From an uncultured Bacteroidota bacterium (lineage in GTDB: Bacteria > Bacteroidota > Bacteroidia > Chitinophagales > Chitinophagaceae): a stretch of DNA of 53,239 bases. The position numbers were made by a program, and so were the translations under genes. Positions within the stretch are counted from its first letter, which is position 1; each line of letters opens with the position of its first letter. The notes below the pieces were generated by a model. The model had not been told where the DNA came from and ran no database searches. It was given only the letters and a program-made list of their open reading frames with translations. The stretch spans positions 1 to 53,239 of the forward strand of contig CAISPO010000057.1 in NCBI GenBank assembly GCA_903887415.1, written 5' to 3'. Below are positions 34,794 to 42,147 of this stretch, one piece after another.

Positions 34794-34813
34794 CCCCAAA
34801 CCCCTACAGGGGC
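34794..34813 (-). promoter_or_regulatory. GCCCCTGTAGGGGTTTGGGG motif upstream of fdx
   Basis: On the minus strand this reads GCCCCTGTAGGGGTTTGGGG: an inverted CCCC/GGGG pair with a short loop, followed by TTTGGGG. It is nearly identical to the element before the first ompH gene (20442-20467) and lies in the same orientation relative to the downstream gene. Confidence 0.45.
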
Positions 34814-34897
34814 GCGCGCTCATTTTTTTTATAGGGCTATACGACATTTTAAACTCCTGTTAATGACCGGAGTGTTATAAACTGGCCAAAATGAAAT

Positions 34898-35662
34898 TTA
34901 ACCTGGAGACTGAATAGACGCCGTTATCGCTTTGTACACTTCCCGCCATTGCGGGTGGCCGCCTAGTAAATTAATGTGCTCTTCGATCGTGTTTGTATCC
35001 TTTCTAATAGCCGGCCCAGTCTGTAGGTTTTTGGGCGAAGCATGTTTTATCCGTTCGAAAGTTTGCTCAATGATCGGCAGTAATGTAGAAAACGGCAGAT
35101 TATTTTCGGCACATACCCGCTCACAAATGGCCATAAGGTGATTGATAAAGTTGTTGCTGATAACAGCAGAGAGATGCAGCCATTTGCGCTGTTCATGCTT
35201 TGCTTCAAATAACACATCTGTTATTGCATGCCCCACTGACTGTACATATGTTTCCGCTTTTTTTGTCGAGGCTTCCCAGGCGCAGGGTATATTCCGGTGG
35301 TCCGGCGGGTTATTCTTCAGGATGGAGTAAACCGGCCACAGCACTGCGCAGTCTTTTGCAGCGCCCTGAATAGCGTCCAGTCCTACAGCTCCGGCAGTAT
35401 GTATCAGCATAGTTTTGCTAAACGACAATTGTGAGGCAACCGGTTCGATCGCCGCATCAGAAACGGCGAGAATGCAAATATCAGCATCGCCATCGGTAAA
35501 ATCTGTAGTGGCGCCATGCTTTTGCGCCATCAATGCATCTGCAAGCTGTTTCGCTGCATCTGTATTGCGGCTGTACACGCCTATGCAGTGGTGCCGCCCC
35601 GTCACCAGCCGCTGCCCGAAGAACCATGCTATGTTGCCCGTACCTATGATGCTGAAGGTCAT
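34898..35662 (-). CDS. Rossmann/DUF2520 domain protein
   Basis: 254 residues. A Rossmann-like NAD(P) fold opens the chain (FSIIGTGNIAWFFGQRL, about residues 2-18, and a VYSRNTDAAKQLAD segment). A helical DUF2520 domain (about 130-250) with HLSAVISNNFINHL follows. The family is related to ketopantoate- or proline-reductase folds, but no activity is established. Its start overlaps the end of the acyltransferase gene by 4 bases (ATGA type), so the two are translationally coupled, with the acyltransferase first. Confidence 0.8.
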   Translation of the reverse strand: MTFSIIGTGNIAWFFGQRLVTGRHHCIGVYSRNTDAAKQLADALMAQKHGATTDFTDGDADICILAVSDAAIEPVASQLSFSKTMLIHTAGAVGLDAIQGAAKDCAVLWPVYSILKNNPPDHRNIPCAWEASTKKAETYVQSVGHAITDVLFEAKHEQRKWLHLSAVISNNFINHLMAICERVCAENNLPFSTLLPIIEQTFERIKHASPKNLQTGPAIRKDTNTIEEHINLLGGHPQWREVYKAITASIQSPG

Positions 35663-36414
35663 CGCTTGCGGTTTTTGTACGCTACATAATAGCTTTCCAT
35701 TGTGTCGTGTACGCGTTGTTTCAAGGCGGGAACATCATCCAGCGTAAGCCCTGCGGTTGGTATTGCTTCCAGGAAGTGGATCCGGATAGGCATCGGCCAC
35801 GCCCACAGTTTTTTATCGTGCGGCAGTATTGTTCCGGTATTGAAGATAACGCCTGGCATGATCGCTTTCTGTGCTTTTATTGCAGTTACAAAAGCGCCGT
35901 CAAAGAACGCCTGCAATGGCAAGCTGGTCTTATTCCGTGTTCCTTCTGGGTATAGGCAGAGGTGTATGCCCATTGCCAGTGTTTCCTGCATCTTTGTAAA
36001 GCTCTCCCGGCGGCTTCCCTCGCTCTTCCTGTCCACTATTATTGATCCGCATTTATAGATAATGCCAAAGAACGGTATTTTAGACATCTCTATTTTTGCT
36101 AGCGTCTTATTGGGGCCAGGGATCCACGGCGATGATACCGGTATATCCGCCAGTGAGTTATGATTGATGACAACCACATAATTCTCTCCCTTTTTAAAAT
36201 GTTTCTTTCCTTTTCTTAAAACCGGGCAAAAAGATAATGGCATAAAAACGCCCATCCACCCCCGAAACACTACATGCAGTGACCGCGCCCGCTGTGGTTC
36301 AGGCAGCAGGGAAATGATCCAGATAGGGATAAACACAATGAACATGGTAATGATGAAAATGATCATTGCATACACCAGGAATACGCGCCCTAATATGTTT
36401 TTTATACCCTTCAT
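35659..36414 (-). CDS. 1-acyl-sn-glycerol-3-phosphate acyltransferase (PlsC-like)
   Basis: 251 residues. A long N-terminal hydrophobic segment (about 10-38) anchors it in the inner membrane. The acyltransferase motif I is NHNSLAD (about residues 85-91, a NHx4D pattern) and motif III is YPEGTRN (about 156-162). It likely acylates lysophosphatidic acid in phospholipid synthesis. It precedes the DUF2520 gene with a 4-base overlap. Confidence 0.87.
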   Translation of the reverse strand: MKGIKNILGRVFLVYAMIIFIITMFIVFIPIWIISLLPEPQRARSLHVVFRGWMGVFMPLSFCPVLRKGKKHFKKGENYVVVINHNSLADIPVSSPWIPGPNKTLAKIEMSKIPFFGIIYKCGSIIVDRKSEGSRRESFTKMQETLAMGIHLCLYPEGTRNKTSLPLQAFFDGAFVTAIKAQKAIMPGVIFNTGTILPHDKKLWAWPMPIRIHFLEAIPTAGLTLDDVPALKQRVHDTMESYYVAYKNRKR

Positions 36415-36420
36415 GCGGTA

Positions 36421-36462
36421 GTAACAAGTCGTAAGTTGTAAGTCATGAGTCGTAAGTACGGG
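36421..36462. repeat. Degenerate GTCGTAAGT repeat between ung and plsC-like genes
   Basis: About four imperfect copies of a GTCGTAAGT/TGTAAGTCATGA unit lie in this short gap. No gene or hairpin is seen. Confidence 0.5.
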
Positions 36463-36466
36463 ATAA

Positions 36467-37141
36467 TTAGTTTAAGCTCCAGTCTATTGGTTTTTCGCCC
36501 ATTTCGCGGAGCCAGTTATTTGTTTTACTGAAATGCCCGCAACCGAAAAAACCATTGTATGCCGACAATGGCGAAGGGTGAGCAGCTTTCAGCACTTTAT
36601 GTTTTGTTGTATCTATTAATGCTTCTTTGTTTTGCGCAAATTTCCCCCACAGTAAAAAAACCACATGCTCTTTATCTTTTGAAATGTGTTTTATCACTTC
36701 ATCGGTAAAGATATGCCATCCTACCTGGCTGTGAGACATTGGAGCATTAGCCTCAACGGTCAATGACGCATTTAGTAACAAGACGCCTTGCCTTGCCCAC
36801 TCTTCTAGATTGCCGGTTTTAGGGATGGGTATGTCCAGATCACTATTTATTTCCTTAAAAATATTCACTAACGATGGAGGCGGAGCTAGGCCATCTGGCA
36901 CCGAAAAGCACAGCCCATGTGCCTGCCCTGGATTATGATATGGGTCCTGCCCGATGATGACAACTTTTACTTTGCTGAAGGGAGTACACTCAAATGCATT
37001 AAAGATCAGCTTGCCGGGAGGGTAAATAATCTTGCCCGCCTTCTTCTCCTGTTTTAGAAAATTGACGATCTTCTCAAAATACGGCTTATCAAACTCTTCC
37101 TTGAGCTCCAGCTTCCAGCTTTGTTCTATGGTTACGTCCAT
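36467..37141 (-). CDS. ung: Uracil-DNA glycosylase
   Basis: 224 residues from the ATG at 37141 ([17 protein letters not shown]); an in-frame ATG at 37162 adds seven non-conserved residues. Family 1 UDG motifs are intact: [18 protein letters not shown] (about residues 62-79, with the catalytic Asp) and the [13 protein letters not shown] loop (about 187-199). It removes uracil from DNA in base-excision repair. Confidence 0.95.
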   Translation of the reverse strand: MDVTIEQSWKLELKEEFDKPYFEKIVNFLKQEKKAGKIIYPPGKLIFNAFECTPFSKVKVVIIGQDPYHNPGQAHGLCFSVPDGLAPPPSLVNIFKEINSDLDIPIPKTGNLEEWARQGVLLLNASLTVEANAPMSHSQVGWHIFTDEVIKHISKDKEHVVFLLWGKFAQNKEALIDTTKHKVLKAAHPSPLSAYNGFFGCGHFSKTNNWLREMGEKPIDWSLN

Positions 37142-37201
37142 GGGGAAAATTTGACAGGGCAAATTAGGAATAATAACGGGATAAATTCAATACATTTGAT
37201 T

Positions 37202-37522
37202 ATGCATAATCCAGAGGTCCTACATATTAAAACGCTAACTGCCGACTGGTGTGACAAAGATATTGTTATGCTTCACGCTTGTTTTCAGCTTTTGTCGGAT
37301 TGCGTGGAAGGTGAAAAATTACTTACAGGCAATACCGACTGGGATCATTCAGAAGATCATGGGAAAATAAAGGTAGAAATACAGGCACTTTATGATTGGT
37401 GGTTACAGAGAAAAAATGAAGATAATAGTGTCATGAATGGTGGACAGGAAAATATACACTACAATAAAGATAACGAGATGCTCATTAGGCTCATAAATAT
37501 CAGGCAGTATTTGTGGACGTAG
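37202..37522 (+). CDS. Hypothetical protein of 106 residues
   Basis: I take the ATG at 37202 as start, because the in-frame ATG at 37121 reads back through the divergent ung start. The protein is acidic, with WCDKDIVMLHACFQLLSDCVEGE and DWWLQRKNE segments, and shows no signal peptide or TM helix. I do not recognise a family. A TACATTTG box at 37191-37198 matches TAnnTTTG but is only 3 bases from the ATG, so a leaderless transcript or a different start would be required. Confidence 0.55.
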   Translation: MHNPEVLHIKTLTADWCDKDIVMLHACFQLLSDCVEGEKLLTGNTDWDHSEDHGKIKVEIQALYDWWLQRKNEDNSVMNGGQENIHYNKDNEMLIRLINIRQYLWT

Positions 37523-37582
37523 AAAGTCCTTACCTCTCAAAAAAAGACAACGTCATAATACATTTTTTAGTTTTGAGGGATC

Positions 37583-38806
37583 ATGAGAAACGCATACTTA
37601 TTTATGCTTATCTATCTTCTTTGCACGGCGCAAGGAATAGTTGTATTTGGGAAAAACGACCTTGAGGAAAGGAACCTAAAAGGCAAAATCAAGAAGGTCC
37701 ATACCGCCATGTGGGAAGCTGGCAGTGACTCAGGGCGGTATAAGAAGGGGCGACTAATTGAAGACAGATTTGTAACCTACGATCAAAAAGGTATGGAAAC
37801 TGTTTACAAAGGGAATTGCGATATTCATTTTACTAGAAAAGAAAGTGGTCGTGAACTTTATATTACAATGGACGCCTCGAATGGGAAAAAAGCCTATGAT
37901 ACAAATAACCGGGAAATTTTTGAATTGACGTATGACTGTAAAGACAGTTTGTCAGATTCTACAGAATATACGTATGATTCCCACGGTAACCTTTCCATGA
38001 CCAAGACTTACAAACCAAAAGGACTATTGTCTGACAGTACTACATATAAGTACAACAATAACGGCAAATGCATAGAGGAAAGAAGGTTTTATGGAGAAGT
38101 CGAGAATATTAGTTTGATATATTACAATGAGCATATGGATATTGTCCGCAAGGAATATTTTAGTGGTAAAGAAAAACCCCTCCGCATCCAATACACCTAT
38201 AATGCCACCAACAATCTTGTTGAAGAAAGTTGGTATCATCAGGATACACTGTCCGGTAAACGATCTTATGTGTTCGATAAGAATTCCAGAATTATTGAAG
38301 AAGTTAAATACAGTTCACATGGTAGTATAGAATTGAGATCGCTTTATACCCATGGCAGCAATGGAAACAAAACCAGGGAAAATCGGATCGATTATAGCAA
38401 TCCGGGCAAAGTGGACAGCGCAATTGAGTATTTTGATGAGCATGAAAAAATTGCTACTAGGGACATCTACATTAATTTTAAGCTAACAGAGCACGATAAA
38501 TATGACAAGCATGAGAACGAAATACTTTCTGTACAATATTTCTATAACATAAATGGTGGGATATCTTACAAACAATATAAAGTAATGACCTACGACAATC
38601 ATAACATGATAACCAGGGCCGAGGACAGAACTATAGAGGGCAATGGCTCATTTTCTACGCCCCAGTCGCGCAAGTGTCGCGACGAGAGGCATATCGAAAC
38701 TTATAGCTACACCTACGATAATATTGGCAACCTCATAAAAAAAGTGGAAATTGCTGCGGGAGTGCCTATACTCATAACAGAATATACCATTGAATATTAT
38801 CATTAA
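37583..38806 (+). CDS. Secreted YD/RHS-repeat-like protein of unknown function
   Basis: 407 residues with a signal peptide (about 1-23, ending VVFGK). Beyond it, repeated tyrosine-rich units such as YTYDSHGNL, YKYNNNGK, YTYNATNN and YTYDNIGNL recur every 20-30 residues, resembling the YD/RHS-type beta-cage repeats. No toxin domain or export motif (T9SS tail) follows; the chain ends TEYTIEYYH. The function is unknown. It is co-directional with the preceding 106-residue gene (60-base gap). Confidence 0.65.
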   Translation: MRNAYLFMLIYLLCTAQGIVVFGKNDLEERNLKGKIKKVHTAMWEAGSDSGRYKKGRLIEDRFVTYDQKGMETVYKGNCDIHFTRKESGRELYITMDASNGKKAYDTNNREIFELTYDCKDSLSDSTEYTYDSHGNLSMTKTYKPKGLLSDSTTYKYNNNGKCIEERRFYGEVENISLIYYNEHMDIVRKEYFSGKEKPLRIQYTYNATNNLVEESWYHQDTLSGKRSYVFDKNSRIIEEVKYSSHGSIELRSLYTHGSNGNKTRENRIDYSNPGKVDSAIEYFDEHEKIATRDIYINFKLTEHDKYDKHENEILSVQYFYNINGGISYKQYKVMTYDNHNMITRAEDRTIEGNGSFSTPQSRKCRDERHIETYSYTYDNIGNLIKKVEIAAGVPILITEYTIEYYH

Positions 38807-38941
38807 GGAATTTGCCTACAACACCATGAAATTATTCCACAGCCAAACATTAAGGTCTATACTTTGAAAAATCTGGCCAGTCACTTTTATATTTTGTAGA
38901 TATTGAGCGCAGGGGTAAATATTTAGGAGACACTTATTATC

Positions 38942-39976
38942 CTATCCCCTTACAAGATTCCCGCCAGCCTCGTCCATTTCATCAAATCCTATCATCCTGT
39001 TCTGGTCGGCATCCCACACTTTCAGGTGCAGGCAGGCAGCTATATCACTCGGCCTTAGCGTTGTTACTTTGGCTTTTTGCAGTTCGGGTATTGCCGCCAT
39101 AGCTTCCGGCAGCCGGTAAAACGGGATCTTTGAATTCAGGTGGTGTATATGATGAAAACCGATATTGGCAGTGACCCATTGCAGGAAGGGGGGCATTTTC
39201 ATATAGCTCGACGATTCCAGCGCTGCATTGGTATAGCTCCACTCCACATTTTTCCTGAAAACAACGCCTGGGAAATTATGCTGCGCATAAAACAAATAAG
39301 AGCCCAGCATTTGCGACAGAAAGAAAGGCAGGAAAAAGGTAAGGAACCAGGTAAGCCAACCATAATGTATGAACAGGAACACCGCTATAGCAACATGTAA
39401 TATCAACACTACAAGGGAATCCCAATGCCTGCGGAAACTGCTCATGAACGACTGGATGCACATGCCAAACATAAAGGTGGTGAAGTAGGCAAAAAACATA
39501 TTTATTGGGTGCCGGATAGCCAGGTAAACCATTCGTTCATTCTTGCTGGCTTCCATAAATTTCTGTCGCGTCATTACCGGGAAAGAGCCGATGCTGGCGC
39601 TGAACAGCTTTGCATTGTGATTGTGGTGATGGTCATGCGAGCGTTTCCAAATATTGGGCGGGGTTATCATATACACTCCGAATATTGTAAACATCACATT
39701 TGCCACAGGCGCATTCCTTAATATAGTATGGTGCTGGTAGTCATGAAAAATAATGAACACGCGGGATAACATCATGGCAGCAAAAATGCTGGCGGCAATG
39801 CGGAAAAAGACCCCCGCGGCCTGCGGCATTCCTAAAAACTTAGGCACAAACGGCATGGTACAGTAGATACTGCCGATCAACAAAAAAAATGAAGTTATAG
39901 TAGTGTACCAGCTTCTCCACCGTATCTCTTTAGCAAACGGCTTTGTTGCCAATATCAATTCTTTACCTGTAAGCAT
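38942..39976 (-). CDS. Membrane fatty-acid desaturase
   Basis: 344 residues from the ATG at 39976 (MLTGKELILATKPFAKEI); an ATG at 40054 would add 26 poorly conserved residues. The three His boxes of the di-iron desaturase family are present: HDYQHH (about residue 79), HDHHHNHN (about 114) and HHIHHLNSKIP (about 276). Four or more TM helices separate them. It inserts a double bond into acyl chains in the inner membrane, adjusting fluidity. Regiospecificity cannot be told. Confidence 0.88.
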   Translation of the reverse strand: MLTGKELILATKPFAKEIRWRSWYTTITSFFLLIGSIYCTMPFVPKFLGMPQAAGVFFRIAASIFAAMMLSRVFIIFHDYQHHTILRNAPVANVMFTIFGVYMITPPNIWKRSHDHHHNHNAKLFSASIGSFPVMTRQKFMEASKNERMVYLAIRHPINMFFAYFTTFMFGMCIQSFMSSFRRHWDSLVVLILHVAIAVFLFIHYGWLTWFLTFFLPFFLSQMLGSYLFYAQHNFPGVVFRKNVEWSYTNAALESSSYMKMPPFLQWVTANIGFHHIHHLNSKIPFYRLPEAMAAIPELQKAKVTTLRPSDIAACLHLKVWDADQNRMIGFDEMDEAGGNLVRG

Positions 39977-40123
39977 CCGCAAATTTAAGCAAGATTCAGA
40001 AATAATAATAGGCGAAGGTAACGCATGTGTGTTAAAACTGCTCTTATTACGCATTAAATCTGCCTGGCTCTATTCAATTTTATTTTTTACCTTATTGAAT
40101 AGCAGGGTGGCAATCCTTTGACA

Positions 40124-40927
40124 TCACCAATCTTTACGAAGCAGTAGCGCCCGCCCTGCAAAATAATATACGCCGCACCATGCGCATGTAGCAATCAAAT
40201 ACGTGGTCATAGAAAGAGATGGCGGCACTACGTTCATCATTCTGATCATTGGCGGGAACGGGAACGGCAGCAGCGAGTCACTGGCCTGCAGCGGCAGCAA
40301 GTCGCCTAAAGGTTTGTTGGCATAATGATTGATTATCGCCCATAGAATAGTTTCAATAAACATGGCGTACAGCAGAAAAATCCCTATTGCAAGCCCGCTT
40401 CTCCGTATTAGGATTGCCAATAACAAAGCAAACCCTAAATAATCGAGCGATAGTAAAAAGAAATAGCCTATTTGCCTGAACTCTGAAAAAAAGCCGCTAA
40501 AAGAACGGGCGTGCATCCAGCCCAGTATAGCGCCGGTCACAACAACGCTTAAGGTAGTGGCAGCGCTTAGCACTACCACCAGCAATATTTTAGCGTGAAA
40601 AAATTTCATCTTGGTCCAGCCGTCTAAAACGTTCTGCCGGTTTGTGCGGTAAGAGTATTCATTAGTTGTAAGTATAATAACAAGTATGGAGATGAACATG
40701 ACAAATATGCTGCCCCAGTAGCCCGTGCTGCCCCACGTAAGCGGAAACGAATAATCGGAATTGACAATGCTCATACCATGATTCTTCTTACCGCCGCCTA
40801 TATTGATATTTCCCTGCGAAGCCTCATAATTCCAAAGCAGCAGCAGGAGCAGGAAGAAGCCAGTCAGTATCCAGAACGTACGGTAACGTTTTATTTTAAG
40901 CCATTCTATCGCCAACAGGTCTCTCAT
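40124..40927 (-). CDS. ABC-2-type transporter permease
   Basis: 267 residues with six hydrophobic segments and an N-terminal cytosolic stretch (LLAIEWLKIKRYRTFW). It has the layout of ABC-2 export permeases such as those for antibiotics or copper maturation. It lies 91 bases downstream of the ATPase gene on the same strand, so the pair forms one exporter. Cargo unknown. Confidence 0.78.
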   Translation of the reverse strand: MRDLLAIEWLKIKRYRTFWILTGFFLLLLLLWNYEASQGNINIGGGKKNHGMSIVNSDYSFPLTWGSTGYWGSIFVMFISILVIILTTNEYSYRTNRQNVLDGWTKMKFFHAKILLVVVLSAATTLSVVVTGAILGWMHARSFSGFFSEFRQIGYFFLLSLDYLGFALLLAILIRRSGLAIGIFLLYAMFIETILWAIINHYANKPLGDLLPLQASDSLLPFPFPPMIRMMNVVPPSLSMTTYLIATCAWCGVYYFAGRALLLRKDW

Positions 40928-41018
40928 AAATTATTGAAATTTTATTACTCCGAAGGTCATTGACGGTCTTTATTATAAAACAGGAATTTTCACATTTTGA
41001 CATTCAAAAATTTGCAAA

Positions 41019-41906
41019 TTAATTAGTCAGTTCCATAAACTTGCTCTCCAGGCTCTTCTTCCTCAGCAGAAGGTGGGACAGCACTATTCCTTTACTAATG
41101 CAAAATTCATTTACCTGCATCGGTGTTACATTATTATCACAGGCCAGTTGCAGTGTGGTATCGGCTAGCTTTATCTTTTTTATGCCGCTCATCGTTTGCA
41201 GTGCCTGTTGCAGCGCAGCCATATCTGAGGAGCGCACTTCTACCTGGTCTTCGCTTACCAGCACCTCATCCACGGGACCGCTTAACAGCAGGTCTCCTTT
41301 TTTTAGTATCGCCACATGAGTACACACCTTTTCTATTTCATCCAGCAGATGGCTGGCAATGATAATGGTTATGCCTTCTTTATGCAGTGTGCGTATCAGT
41401 TCTCTTATCTCAGCGATCCCCGCGGGGTCCAGCCCATTTGTTGGCTCATCCAGTACCAGCACTTTTGCGCCGCCCAGCAATGCGGCACCTATTGCCAGCC
41501 GCTGCTTCATGCCCAGCGAAAAACTCTGAAACTTGGAATCCTTGCGCTCAAATAAACCTACCTGCTTCAGTACACGGTTACGGTCGTCCTTACCCTTGCG
41601 CCTGATTGCAGCCGTTATTTCCAGGTTGTTGTACGCAGACAGATAATGATAAAAATTGGGTGTTTCCAGCAGCGAGCCTATTTGCCGTCGGGCTTCATCA
41701 TGCGGCATACCGCCAAACCAACTAAAACTGCCGTTCTTTGCCAGTAGCACATCAAGCACTATACCCAGCAGTGTGGTCTTGCCGCTGCCATTAGGCCCCA
41801 AAACGCCAAATACACAGCCCTCCGGTACTTCAAATGAAACGCCCTTCAAGGCTTGTATAGGCCCATAAGATTTCGAGATGTTGTTGATGGAAAGAATTGA
41901 TGGCAA
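41019..41906 (-). CDS. ABC transporter ATP-binding protein
   Basis: 295 residues. Walker A is GPNGSGKTTLL (about residues 38-48), the signature is SFSLGMKQRLAIGAAL (about 128-143) and Walker B is VLVLDEPTNGLD (about 149-160). The C-terminal extension (about 215-295) is usual in CcmA/NatA-type ATPases that pair with ABC-2 permeases. The downstream gene at 40124 is the matching permease. Confidence 0.9.
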   Translation of the reverse strand: MPSILSINNISKSYGPIQALKGVSFEVPEGCVFGVLGPNGSGKTTLLGIVLDVLLAKNGSFSWFGGMPHDEARRQIGSLLETPNFYHYLSAYNNLEITAAIRRKGKDDRNRVLKQVGLFERKDSKFQSFSLGMKQRLAIGAALLGGAKVLVLDEPTNGLDPAGIAEIRELIRTLHKEGITIIIASHLLDEIEKVCTHVAILKKGDLLLSGPVDEVLVSEDQVEVRSSDMAALQQALQTMSGIKKIKLADTTLQLACDNNVTPMQVNEFCISKGIVLSHLLLRKKSLESKFMELTN

Positions 41907-42074
41907 GAAAGGAGATATTAGTTGAGGTAAATGTAAATAAAAACATCCGGCATTTCAGGAAATTAAGAACTGCAGCGTGAATTTCATACTATAAACATTA
42001 GTAAATAAAACAAATAATCTATGTATTGCTCTCGCGCAATAATTTCATTACCCTGCATTTTTTTAAAAAAACTC

Positions 42075-42082
42075 TATCTTTA
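42075..42082 (+). promoter_or_regulatory. Possible -7 box (TATCTTTA) for the glycan cluster
   Basis: TATCTTTAG resembles TAnnTTTG with the last base changed. It sits 65 bases before the ATG at 42148, in the 241-base gap shared with the divergent ABC genes. No -33 TTTG is clear. It is the only candidate I see in front of the eight-gene run. Confidence 0.35.
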
Positions 42083-42147
42083 GCCACACATGCATTATAG
42101 GCAGCCGGCTGTTATTAAGACAGTCCTGGAAAATAAAAACCGATGTA

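Noticed and set aside
37191..37198. TACATTTG as a promoter of the 106-residue gene
   Set aside because: The box is 3 bases from the ATG, so it would place the start site inside the codon; not used as a feature.
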